The notes under the pieces: model-generated | The model's input: the letters and a program-made list of their open reading frames with translations, nothing else | Databases searched by the model: none | Told to the model about the DNA's origin: nothing | Made by a program: the position numbers and the translations under genes | Assembly (NCBI RefSeq): GCF_000238295.3 | Contig: NZ_AHCD03000031.1 | Span: 1-64,000 of the forward strand | Length of the DNA: 64,000 nucleotides | From: Pseudoalteromonas rubra | GTDB taxonomy: Bacteria; Pseudomonadota; Gammaproteobacteria; Enterobacterales; Alteromonadaceae | Reading direction: 5' to 3' | Shown: positions 1-7,383 of the stretch, one piece after another | Layout: the number at the start of each line of letters is the position of its first letter | Position numbering within the stretch: the stretch's first letter is position 1

Positions 1-1
1 G

Positions 2-32
2 AAAGCCCCGGCCTTTTGGCCGGGGCTTTTGC
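2..32. terminator. Intrinsic terminator of an upstream gene
   Basis: A 12-bp G+C-rich stem (AAAGCCCCGGCC with its complement) around a very short loop is followed by a T run at the window edge. It is nearly symmetric and could work in both directions. The gene it ends lies before the window. Confidence 0.8.
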
Positions 33-100
33 GTTTGGGGCGGTCAGAGCATGTAAGGGGTCGTTTGAATAAAATGACTATCCATGAATGTGCGTCACCA
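26..100. repeat. 75-bp direct repeat, copy 1
   Basis: This stretch recurs 158 bp downstream at 184-258. The outer blocks are nearly identical: CTTTTGCGTTTGGGGCGGTCAG at the left differs by one base, and a 34-base block ending CGTCACCA at the right differs by one base. The middle is more diverged. The left block directly follows the terminator stem. No open frame spans the repeat. Function unknown. Confidence 0.75.
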
Positions 101-183
101 CCCCCTAAGAAAACATCCTGGACTTTGGTAGACGTTCTGGTTCGTCCTAAGAAAGCTTAATTTTAGTTTTTAACTAAATTGAA
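101..183. other. Spacer between the repeats, with an AT-rich inverted repeat
   Basis: No gene is seen here. At 162-178 there is a perfect 7-bp inverted repeat (TTTAGTT, three T, AACTAAA) just before the second repeat copy. It could be a weak hairpin or a protein-binding palindrome; nothing else is recognisable. Confidence 0.4.
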
Positions 184-258
184 CTTTTGCATTTGGGGCG
201 GTCAGGTTATTTTTGGGGTTGCCTGAATAGAATGACTATCCATGAATGTGCGTCACCA
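184..258. repeat. 75-bp direct repeat, copy 2
   Basis: Second copy of the 26-100 repeat, same orientation and same length. Together the copies suggest a tandem duplication of an intergenic segment of about 158 bp, or a dispersed intergenic repeat family. Whether further copies exist elsewhere cannot be judged from this window. Confidence 0.75.
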
Positions 259-519
259 ACCAAACCCTCCAAGCAGAAATAATAAGTTGAGGGATTATGC
301 TATGTACTCAAAGTGAGTGGCCTTGATAGCTTACAGCGTTGGGTACCCGTAATTGGGTTATTTTCTGCCTTCGAGATAAGCTTCTATGCCAGTGATGGAA
401 AAAGATGAGCCATAAAAATCTATATTGTCTTCGCTCAGGATGAGCCTGTAACTGCGACTCAAGTTCATCAGGGAAACGAAGTAAGCGACAGAATATCCGA
501 GAACACAAATGAACAGGTA

Positions 520-1026
520 ATGTCACAGAGCGGTGGGGTTAATCAATCCATTTTAAGCATGACTGAGTCTGAAAGCCATGAAGCGGCTGCAAAACAAGTA
601 CCACATGAGTTGCTTAAAGAGCCTGTAATTAAAAAGAAAAACGCTGAACCACGCTCTTTGGTCAGGCAAAATGAAAATACTCAGCCCAGAGCCGTGACAA
701 TTAATCCACATGCAAGCATTGAGCAGCTCCTTCAAAAAGAAGAGGCGTTATTTTTTAAGTCTCGTCAGTTTGACACACAAACCGGTGCGCCGGTGAGACG
801 ATTCAAGACTCCGCAACTACACAGTGAGCATATGTCAGGTAAAAAAACTGTTTTATACACAAGTGGTGACAAGCGGCTTGTTCGTGGAAAGACAAATGTT
901 ATTTGTTTGATGAAACCATCACAAATGGTAAAAGCGGATATGCTGTTTTCTTCTGATAAGCGTTGTCGTGGCGAGAAGCCCAATAATGAGATTGTATTGA
1001 AGCAATCGCTCGATAAATATAGATAG
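520..1026 (+). CDS. Hypothetical protein, 168 aa (possibly a truncated remnant)
   Basis: Not a family I recognise. From ATG 520 the product is hydrophilic. Residues 1-75 are rich in Ser, Glu and Gln and look like a linker. Residues 85-168 are basic and may fold, with single Cys in ICLMKP and RCRGEK. No signal peptide or membrane segment follows this start. The same frame stays open upstream to a TGA at 406-408 with no ATG, GTG or TTG between, and beyond that TGA it is open again over a hydrophobic stretch near 340-390. The gene may therefore be the 3' part of a membrane-anchored protein cut by a nonsense change. The Shine-Dalgarno for ATG 520 is weak (AGG only three bases away). A cysteine-rich peptide gene follows at 1287 on the same strand, but no link is shown. 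Confidence 0.5.
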   Translation: MSQSGGVNQSILSMTESESHEAAAKQVPHELLKEPVIKKKNAEPRSLVRQNENTQPRAVTINPHASIEQLLQKEEALFFKSRQFDTQTGAPVRRFKTPQLHSEHMSGKKTVLYTSGDKRLVRGKTNVICLMKPSQMVKADMLFSSDKRCRGEKPNNEIVLKQSLDKYR

Positions 1027-1216
1027 TAATCTTGTCTGCTTTGTTACAAGTGTAGCTATCAGCATTCTACACTGTATCTGCTGGCGCAATTTATTGCATT
1101 CAGTTGGCGCACTTATACGAGTGACTGTAGAAAAGTTAGCGCATTTGCATCACAATGAATCCCCATTTTCCATGTTGTAAATTTTGCGTTTTTGTTTCCA
1201 GGTGGTTTGTAAATTG

Positions 1217-1245
1217 TTGACCATTCGGGTTTGTTGGGTTACCTT
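1217..1245 (+). promoter_or_regulatory. Possible sigma-70 promoter for the small peptide gene
   Basis: A TTGACC -35-like hexamer at 1217-1222, a 17-base spacer and TACCTT at 1240-1245 lie about 40 bp before the peptide ATG. The -10 matches the consensus at only three positions, so this is a weak call. Confidence 0.3.
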
Positions 1246-1286
1246 TTCTGGTGAATTTTTGAACTGCAATAAATAAGGATAATCCG

Positions 1287-1478
1287 ATGAAATTAAAACT
1301 CAATAAAAAACCAATTAAAGCATTGTCTAAGAACCCGGCTTTTTTGCCTGCAGAAATGACCCCTGAAGTTGCAGGGGGCACAGGTATAACCACGTTACTG
1401 GGTTGCAATAATGAATCTGAAGAGTGCGGGAGAACGCAGTCCTGTGTCCGCCATTGTTTTTCTCCTGACGGTCATTAA
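1287..1478 (+). CDS. Double-glycine leader, Cys-rich RiPP/bacteriocin-like precursor peptide (63 aa)
   Basis: A small peptide with a two-part layout. Residues 1-31 form a basic, Lys-rich leader with LPAEMTPEVAGG at its end. Residues 32-63 form a 32-residue core with four Cys (core positions 9, 16, 22, 26) and seven Ser/Thr. The MKLKLNKK start and the TPxVAGG end match leader peptides I know from Pseudoalteromonas and Bacteroidota that are annotated as class I lanthipeptide or double-glycine natural-product precursors. Those leaders are cut after GG by C39-type peptidase transporters. Such genes usually sit by a modification enzyme or transporter; none is in this window, so the gene is an orphan here. 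AAGG at 1275-1278 is a usable Shine-Dalgarno. Final structure (disulfides, lanthionines or unmodified) cannot be told from sequence. The gene call is fairly sure; the precursor role is inference from the leader. Confidence 0.65.
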   Translation: MKLKLNKKPIKALSKNPAFLPAEMTPEVAGGTGITTLLGCNNESEECGRTQSCVRHCFSPDGH

Positions 1479-1526
1479 CAACAAGTGAACACGCTATTTG
1501 GCGTAGTTTACAGAGTAATATAATTC

Positions 1527-2897
1527 TTAAATCACCCGTGAAAAGCGGGTGTTTTTGATCTGTTGTTGCAGATAGGCATCAAAGCACATGCAGATGATGC
1601 GGATAAACAGATTACCCTTAGCCGTGACTTCAATACGTTGCTCGGTGAGGTCCACCAGGCCATCTTCAGCCAGGGGCTTGAGTGCCGTTAGCGCATCGGC
1701 AAAGTAGTCGTCAAAGTCGAGATCATGCTCAGCGGCAAAGGTCGCTTTGTCGAGCTCGAAGTGGCAAATAAGTTGCTTGATCGCGGCGGCACGAATTTCA
1801 TCGTCGCGGGTGAGCTTGACGCCTTTATGAATGGCGCTATGGCGCTCAGTGACGGCCTGGTAGTAGGGCCTCAGATCTTTTTCATTCTGTAGAATGGCAT
1901 TGCCGATCTGTGAGATAGACGATACGCCGAGACCGAGCAAGTCGCAGTTACCATGGGTGGTATAGCCCTGGAAGTTTCGGTGCAGGTGATTATGTCGTTG
2001 TGCCACAGCCAGCTCGTCATCGGTTTTGGCAAAATGGTCCATACCGATAAACTGGTAACCGGCATCGCTCATCTGTGTCAGTGTTTGCTTAAAGATCGCG
2101 AGCTTTTCTTTGGCGTTGGGCATATCGGCCTCTTTCAGCTTGCGCTGGGCGGCGAATCTGTCCGGCAGATGGGCATAGTTAAACACCGAAACCCGATCAG
2201 GGCCCAACTCAATGAGCTGCGCTATGGTATCGCGATAGGACTCAACGCTCTGATGAGGCAGGCCGTAAATCATGTCCATATTAATGGATTTAAAGCCCAG
2301 CTCGCGGGCTTGCTTTAAGAGCGACAGCACTTCTGCAATCTGTTGCGGGCGATTTACTGCGGCCTGTACCTGATCATTAAAATCCTGCACCCCGAATGAC
2401 ACCCGATTAAAGCCGAGCGTTTTCAGTGCTGGCAGCATGTCTTCGGCCAGTGATCTGGGGTCGATTTCAATGCCGCGCTGGGCAGCTGGTGTGAAGGTGA
2501 AGTGCTGCTCCAGCATGGTGACCAGGCGTGACATTTGCGCTGTGGTCAGAAAGGTGGGGGTGCCGCCTCCCAGGTGCAATTGCTCAACCTGATAAGCTTT
2601 AAAGAGCGGTGCCTGAGCGGCGATTTCCAGCTCCAGATGGTCGAGGTATACATCGGCCTTGGACTGATGTCGGGTAATAATCTTATTACAGCCACAGTAA
2701 TAGCAAAGCTGGTGACAGAATGGGATATGAATATACAACGACAGTGCACGGGTGTCTGAGTGTGCGATGGCATCAACCAGATCGGCCTGAGTATAACCTG
2801 ATTCAAGTGACAGGGCTGTTGGATAAGAGGTATATCTGGGGCCTGAGATATTGTATTTGTTGATGAGGGAGTCATCCCACTGAGGTAATTTAATCAC
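1527..2897 (-). CDS. Oxygen-independent coproporphyrinogen III oxidase HemN
   Basis: Radical SAM enzyme that decarboxylates coproporphyrinogen III to protoporphyrinogen IX without oxygen, in cytoplasmic haem synthesis. The 456-residue length fits HemN (E. coli 457). The cluster-binding motif is present: Cys61, Cys65 and Cys68 in FCHQLCYYCGC, with Cys70 as in true HemN rather than HemW. GGGTPTFL follows near residue 110. The N-terminal KYNISGPRYTSYPTA is also typical of HemN. Translation starts at a GTG. An FNR-like box lies 59 bp upstream, which would fit induction when oxygen is low. The 3' end holds the terminator of the convergent peptide gene. The two genes are probably unrelated. Confidence 0.95.
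   Translation of the reverse strand: MIKLPQWDDSLINKYNISGPRYTSYPTALSLESGYTQADLVDAIAHSDTRALSLYIHIPFCHQLCYYCGCNKIITRHQSKADVYLDHLELEIAAQAPLFKAYQVEQLHLGGGTPTFLTTAQMSRLVTMLEQHFTFTPAAQRGIEIDPRSLAEDMLPALKTLGFNRVSFGVQDFNDQVQAAVNRPQQIAEVLSLLKQARELGFKSINMDMIYGLPHQSVESYRDTIAQLIELGPDRVSVFNYAHLPDRFAAQRKLKEADMPNAKEKLAIFKQTLTQMSDAGYQFIGMDHFAKTDDELAVAQRHNHLHRNFQGYTTHGNCDLLGLGVSSISQIGNAILQNEKDLRPYYQAVTERHSAIHKGVKLTRDDEIRAAAIKQLICHFELDKATFAAEHDLDFDDYFADALTALKPLAEDGLVDLTEQRIEVTAKGNLFIRIICMCFDAYLQQQIKNTRFSRVI
1533..1556 (+). terminator. Intrinsic terminator of the small peptide gene, inside the hemN 3' end
   Basis: CACCCG (1533-1538) pairs with CGGGTG (1546-1551) around a 7-base loop, followed by five T on the plus strand. 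It lies 55 bp after the peptide stop and overlaps the last codons of the convergent hemN. Confidence 0.65.
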
Positions 2898-2955
2898 GAT
2901 CGCACTCTCTTTGCTATTGAGAAGGCTAGTGTAAGCAAAGTTGTGCGTTGGGGCG

Positions 2956-2969
2956 TTGATCTAAAGCAA
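2956..2969. promoter_or_regulatory. FNR-like box upstream of hemN
   Basis: TTGATCTAAAGCAA matches the FNR/Anr palindrome TTGAT-N4-ATCAA at nine of ten defined positions. It is 59 bp from the hemN start codon, a position suited to activation. FNR control of hemN is known in other gammaproteobacteria; here it is inferred. Confidence 0.55.
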
Positions 2970-2975
2970 AAGGAA

Positions 2976-3000
2976 GGGCAGGTAATGACGCTCACTGCCC
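2976..3000 (-). terminator. Probable terminator after the chemoreceptor gene (minus strand)
   Basis: On the minus strand GGGCAG pairs with CTGCCC across a 13-base loop, followed by TTCCTTTT. It lies 15 bp after the stop of the chemoreceptor gene at 3015. The interrupted T run makes it a moderate call. Confidence 0.45.
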
Positions 3001-3014
3001 CATCTTGTCGGGCC

Positions 3015-4964
3015 CTACAGCCTAAATTGGTCCACCAGGGTGTTCAGTTCACGGGCTATGTGGCTCAGTGCCTTGGCGTCCTGAGACACTTGCTGTGCCC
3101 CTTGCGCTGTTTCTGCGGCACTCTCACTGACATGGGTGACACTTTCAGATATTTGCATTGAGACCGTATTCTGCTCCTCTGATGCGCTGGCAATTTGTAA
3201 ATTCATTTCGCGGATGGTGCTGATTGAGCCGCAAATTGCTTGTAACGTTGCGCCGGCATGTTCGGTTTGCTCCGCGGAGTTTTCCGCATGGTCAACATTG
3301 CGCTGCATATGCTCTACTGAGCGTTTTGCCTCGTTTTGTAAGCGCGAGATCATCGCCTGGATCTCTTCGGTACTTTGCTGCGTACGGCTGGCCAGGCTGC
3401 GTACTTCATCAGCCACCACGGCAAAGCCCCGACCTTGCTCGCCAGCCCGCGCGGCTTCGATCGCCGCATTGAGTGCCAGCAGATTGGTTTGGTCTGCAAT
3501 ACTGCGGATCACATCCAAAATGGAGCCGACCGACTCCGTTTCGTTTTCTAACTGGGTAATGGCCTCGCTGACTTGTTGAATACTGCCCACCAGTTCACTC
3601 ATGGCTTCACGAGACGTTTGTACCACTTGGATCCCGGTCTGGGATTGCTGATCAGCTTCGGTAGCCGCGTCAGCAGCCAGTTGCGCGCTCTGCGTGATCT
3701 CATGTACGGTCGCACTCATTTGTTGCATCGCTGTGGCACTTTGGGTCAGCTGATCTTGCTGTTGATCGGTCTCACCTTTGGTTTTCTCAGTGATTGAAAT
3801 CATGGCACCGGTCGTATCATTCAATGTGGTGGTAGCAGATTTGATTTTACTCACTATGTCTCGCAATGTGGTTGTCATTTCGGACATCGCCCGATATATG
3901 CCTGTGGTGTTCGTGGTCGCAAATTGATAACTGAGATCGCCTTTGGCGATAGCTTTGGCCAGTGCTTCGATTTCTCTTGGCTCACCGCCAATGGGCTCGC
4001 GTAGTAAATTGCTGACATACCAGCTCAGGAACGCGCCCGCGAATACCACCAACACCGATACTGTGGTAACCAGCATCACCGCCTGCTCACTGGTGCTTTG
4101 CGCTTGAGGGCCAAGCTCGTCCTGGCGGTTTTTAATATCTAGCTTAATCTCTTCCAGTGTATTAGCCACCTGAGGGCCTATGACATTGAGTTTTTGTGAG
4201 ATTAATTGGTTACGTTGCAATATGGTCTGGTTCACGGCTTTGACGGCAGTAATGTAATCGAGTTTGTGCTGTAAGAACTCAACGAGCATGCCCTGAACCG
4301 GTTGCCATACAAATGCCCCGGCCTGTTCGTCTAGCAGAGCTGCCAGTTGGCTAAACTCCTCAATGGCGCGTTGGTAATCCTTGTCTGTGTTTGTCACCAG
4401 GAATTTGACCACGTATAAACGGCCGAGTAACAGCGTTTCCTGCAACCGGGCTGCTGCGAACAAGGCTTCATTATTGCTTTGTTGATGTGCATTGTTGATC
4501 ACATCACTGAGTATGGTGCGCATTTGTACGCCTTTGACATCCAGCTGGTTGGTTACTATGTCATTGCGCTGAGCGTATAACTGCACAATCTGCTCGAATG
4601 CCCGCCGATATTCTTCAATGTCGCTTGCACTGTTAGTGAGTTGGCTCTGGTAACTGGTATCCGAGATACTTGCCTGGGCCTGATCCATGAGTTCCTTGAG
4701 CAAATCAAAACGCTCGTTAAATTCATTAATGTTGGTTGTGCTCTGCTCTTTCAGGTATTTGAGTGCGTTGAGGCGCACCATCAGTAAATTCGCCTGCAGA
4801 CGGCCGCTTAAATTGGCATTGCGTGCCAATGTACGATATTCGACGAAGTTGTTATAACCGGTATTCAGTCCAAGGTAGGCAGAGATAGAAATCACCGTCA
4901 TCAGAGCGATGAGGGCGCCAAATGAGTACGCAAGCATCTGCGCTAGTTTGAGGTTTTTAAACAT
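3015..4964 (-). CDS. Methyl-accepting chemotaxis protein (649 aa)
   Basis: Inner-membrane chemoreceptor that passes ligand signals to CheA/CheW. A membrane segment lies near residues 10-32, followed by a mostly helical periplasmic region of about 260 residues rich in Gln and Leu. A second membrane segment lies near 298-325, then a HAMP region and the long cytoplasmic coiled coil. The conserved hairpin tip (QTNLLALNAAIEAARAGEQG) is near residues 490-520. The helical sensor region has no Cache or PAS motif that I can see. The protein ends with QFRL and has no NWETF-type CheR/CheB tether. It lies on the same strand as the next receptor gene, but a 132-bp gap separates them. The ligand is unknown. 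Confidence 0.9.
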   Translation of the reverse strand: MFKNLKLAQMLAYSFGALIALMTVISISAYLGLNTGYNNFVEYRTLARNANLSGRLQANLLMVRLNALKYLKEQSTTNINEFNERFDLLKELMDQAQASISDTSYQSQLTNSASDIEEYRRAFEQIVQLYAQRNDIVTNQLDVKGVQMRTILSDVINNAHQQSNNEALFAAARLQETLLLGRLYVVKFLVTNTDKDYQRAIEEFSQLAALLDEQAGAFVWQPVQGMLVEFLQHKLDYITAVKAVNQTILQRNQLISQKLNVIGPQVANTLEEIKLDIKNRQDELGPQAQSTSEQAVMLVTTVSVLVVFAGAFLSWYVSNLLREPIGGEPREIEALAKAIAKGDLSYQFATTNTTGIYRAMSEMTTTLRDIVSKIKSATTTLNDTTGAMISITEKTKGETDQQQDQLTQSATAMQQMSATVHEITQSAQLAADAATEADQQSQTGIQVVQTSREAMSELVGSIQQVSEAITQLENETESVGSILDVIRSIADQTNLLALNAAIEAARAGEQGRGFAVVADEVRSLASRTQQSTEEIQAMISRLQNEAKRSVEHMQRNVDHAENSAEQTEHAGATLQAICGSISTIREMNLQIASASEEQNTVSMQISESVTHVSESAAETAQGAQQVSQDAKALSHIARELNTLVDQFRL

Positions 4965-5069
4965 AATTAAGCACTGATCCGCAAAGAGTCACCTTATAAG
5001 TGATCGTCTGCAACTGTGCATTAGTCAAGTTTTGGCAAGACAGAAATAGTGGGGAATGTGTATGCAGGC

Positions 5070-5087
5070 GGCCCGGGAGCCCGGGCC
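5070..5087. other. G+C-only palindrome after the chemoreceptor gene
   Basis: GGCCCGGG-AG-CCCGGGCC is a perfect 8-bp inverted repeat, 10 bp past the stop of the chemoreceptor gene that ends at 5097 (minus strand). No T run follows on that strand, so it is a stable hairpin that may protect the 3' end rather than a standard terminator. Confidence 0.45.
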
Positions 5088-5096
5088 ACTCAGACG

Positions 5097-7127
5097 CTAC
5101 AGTTTAAATTGATTTACGGTGTTATTAAGTGCTTTTGCCAGACTATTCAGGTCACGGGCTTCATCGGCCAGCAAGTGTGCGTGGTTCGCTGTGCTATTGA
5201 CCAGGTCATTAATGGCATTGAGGCTATTATTGATATCCTCAGCAACGACTGTTTGCTCTTCCGTTGAGGTCGCAATCTGGTGACTTTGATCTTGTACCGT
5301 ACTGACCGACTCCGTGATATTACGCAGTGCATCCAGCACTTCCTGCGTTTGTCCTACAGACCCTTCTGCACGCTCCTGGCCCTGCTGCATCATCACAGAA
5401 GCTTGCTGAGCGATCTGTTGCAGGCGAGAGATCATATTACGGATATCATCTGTCGACTCCTGGGTACGACTGGCCAGGCTGCGTACTTCATCGGCTACCA
5501 CGGCAAAGCCACGGCCTTGCTCACCCGCGCGGGCAGCTTCAATGGCGGCGTTGAGTGCCAGCAGGTTGGTTTGCTCTGCGATGCCATTGATCACGTCAAT
5601 CACGGCCCCAATGTTGCTGGTTTCCTGTTCCAGACCGGCAACCACTTTGGCCGCCTCTCCAATGTGACCAGCTAGCTGAGTCATGACTTCTTGTGCCTGA
5701 CCCGAGCGCGCAGCACCGTCATTGGTCATACTCTGAACCAGATCAGCAGCCCGGTTTGTTTCATGGGCATTACGGGAAATCTCGGTGACTGTGGCTGCCA
5801 TCTCCGTGACAGCGGCGCTCACACTGTCAACTTGCTCTTTCTCTTGTTGGATCTCGTTGTTGGTGTTGGTCGACACATCCTGTAATTGGGACGCAGCACC
5901 ACTAAGTTGCTGTGCTTGTGCAGCGGTGTCGAGCATCATACTACGTAGCTTGTCGATAAAGGTGTTCATGTGGTGAGCCAGCTGGCCGACTTCGTCCTGG
6001 CTGTTGATATCGATGCGACGCGTCAGATCCCCTTCACCTGAGGCAATATCCCGCATGGTATTGGTCAGCATGGTGATCGGCGCAGCAATCATTTGTGTGG
6101 CCCATAAAATCATGACAACAATAATGGCCAGAATAATGATCACAGCGGTCACTGTGCTCATAACGGCATCATTGACCGGTTCTTCAATCAGGCTGACGGG
6201 GATCAGCAATCCCAGGTGCCAATCCAGGATCGGTTTGTCGAGTTTGACGTTGTTGAATACCACATAGTAATCAACGCCTTTGAGGGTAACCATTGCAGCA
6301 CCAGCACCTTCTGAACGCATTGCGCGATTGAGCTCAGTAAATCCTTCGGTATCTGCAAATTGTCTTTCCAGCGCTTCCAGGCCTTCTTTGCCATTCGCGC
6401 CCTCATCAGTAATAGAGAGTTTGTGTCCGGTTCGTTTGGACAGATGGACCACTTTATAATCGTGGTCGAGTAAGAAGCCGTAACCCTGACCATCAAACTG
6501 GATCTGCTCAACCAGTTCACTGATCTTGTTAATTTGCAGGTCAACACCCCCTACCGCAACCAGTTCGCGTTGGGCATTGTAGACAGGTTGCTGAACGACG
6601 GCAGAGACGGCACCCGTATTGATATCAACAGACACTGCACCGACATACAGACCACCATGACTCAGCGCATCCTGCCACCAGGGGCGCTTGTACGAGTAGT
6701 AAGGGCGGCCATCAGAGTAGTTTGAGGTACGCTCATTTTCTTTGAAGTATTCACCTGTGCGTGCTGATGCCATGAAGGCGGAAAGGATATTCTCATCGCT
6801 GGCTGAGATGCGGATAAAGTCCTGATTGACTTCCTGATAGCCAAGGTCGGCACTCAGCGGCTTTTCTCGCTGGGTGTAGTCGTCAAACCAATTAACATTA
6901 TGCGGATTGGTAACAAAGGTCTCCACAATGGCACCGTAACGTGTAAAGAAAGATTCCATGGAGAGCTTCTCGGCATATAAATGACTTTCTGCTTCTCTTT
7001 CTATGCCCTCTCGGGAAAGCTGGGCAATGTGGTTAACGAAATACCCTGACGCAGCAACCAACAAAATAGAAATGGTACCGCCAATCAAAAAGAGGATTTT
7101 TTTTCTAAGGGATAAATTTTCAAGCAT
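5097..7127 (-). CDS. Methyl-accepting chemotaxis protein with a Cache-type sensor (676 aa)
   Basis: Inner-membrane chemoreceptor. Membrane segment one is near residues 10-30. A large periplasmic domain (about 35-315) has the double-Cache look: WWQDALSHGGLYVGAVSVD followed by VVQQPVYNAQRELVAVGGVDL, and then the GYGFLLDHDYKVV fold. Domains of this class often bind amino acids or other small metabolites. Membrane segment two is near 320-345. HAMP follows (APITMLTNTMRDIASGEGDL), then a signalling coiled coil with its tip near residues 515-545. A near-consensus sigma-28 promoter lies 115 bp upstream, which places the gene in the flagellar/chemotaxis regulon. It ends VNQFKL without a CheR tether. 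The ligand cannot be assigned from sequence. Confidence 0.92.
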   Translation of the reverse strand: MLENLSLRKKILFLIGGTISILLVAASGYFVNHIAQLSREGIEREAESHLYAEKLSMESFFTRYGAIVETFVTNPHNVNWFDDYTQREKPLSADLGYQEVNQDFIRISASDENILSAFMASARTGEYFKENERTSNYSDGRPYYSYKRPWWQDALSHGGLYVGAVSVDINTGAVSAVVQQPVYNAQRELVAVGGVDLQINKISELVEQIQFDGQGYGFLLDHDYKVVHLSKRTGHKLSITDEGANGKEGLEALERQFADTEGFTELNRAMRSEGAGAAMVTLKGVDYYVVFNNVKLDKPILDWHLGLLIPVSLIEEPVNDAVMSTVTAVIIILAIIVVMILWATQMIAAPITMLTNTMRDIASGEGDLTRRIDINSQDEVGQLAHHMNTFIDKLRSMMLDTAAQAQQLSGAASQLQDVSTNTNNEIQQEKEQVDSVSAAVTEMAATVTEISRNAHETNRAADLVQSMTNDGAARSGQAQEVMTQLAGHIGEAAKVVAGLEQETSNIGAVIDVINGIAEQTNLLALNAAIEAARAGEQGRGFAVVADEVRSLASRTQESTDDIRNMISRLQQIAQQASVMMQQGQERAEGSVGQTQEVLDALRNITESVSTVQDQSHQIATSTEEQTVVAEDINNSLNAINDLVNSTANHAHLLADEARDLNSLAKALNNTVNQFKL

Positions 7128-7241
7128 GCGTTTTTCTTTTTCTTGGGATCAGGCAAGCTTCAATCAAACCATATCTCATGCAAGAAGGCTACAAATTACG
7201 GTGGTTGATTGATAACACTTGACGAATAATCTTTACATCCC

Positions 7242-7268
7242 TAATCGGCAATAGGGACAGATACTTTA
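7242..7268 (-). promoter_or_regulatory. Sigma-28 (FliA) promoter of the Cache chemoreceptor gene
   Basis: Read on the minus strand: TAAAGTAT, 11 bases, GCCGATTA. This matches the FliA consensus TAAAGTTT-N11-GCCGATAA at 14 of 16 positions with exact spacing. It is 115 bp before the start codon at 7127. Confidence 0.75.
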
Positions 7269-7383
7269 ACTTTTAGCAATAAATCAGCCGTTTTTATTAC
7301 TTCCTATGTCATCGCAGATTTTTGCCAGTACACAGTGCGCTGTTGCATGATGTACTGAGCTGATCAAACTACAGGATAATGAT

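Noticed and set aside
1136..1408. A 90-codon minus-strand frame across the peptide gene
   Set aside because: It is the antisense of the leader coding region and lacks a ribosome site or family features.
1527..2897. A radical SAM gene next to the RiPP-like peptide, which could be its maturase
   Set aside because: The protein has the full HemN pattern (length, Cys61/65/68/70, N-terminal KYNISGPRYTSYP), so it is the haem enzyme; its closeness to the peptide gene looks accidental.
3136..3579. Plus-strand frames within the chemoreceptor genes (also 5280-5675)
   Set aside because: These are shadows of the conserved signalling domain with Cys/Arg-rich nonsense composition.
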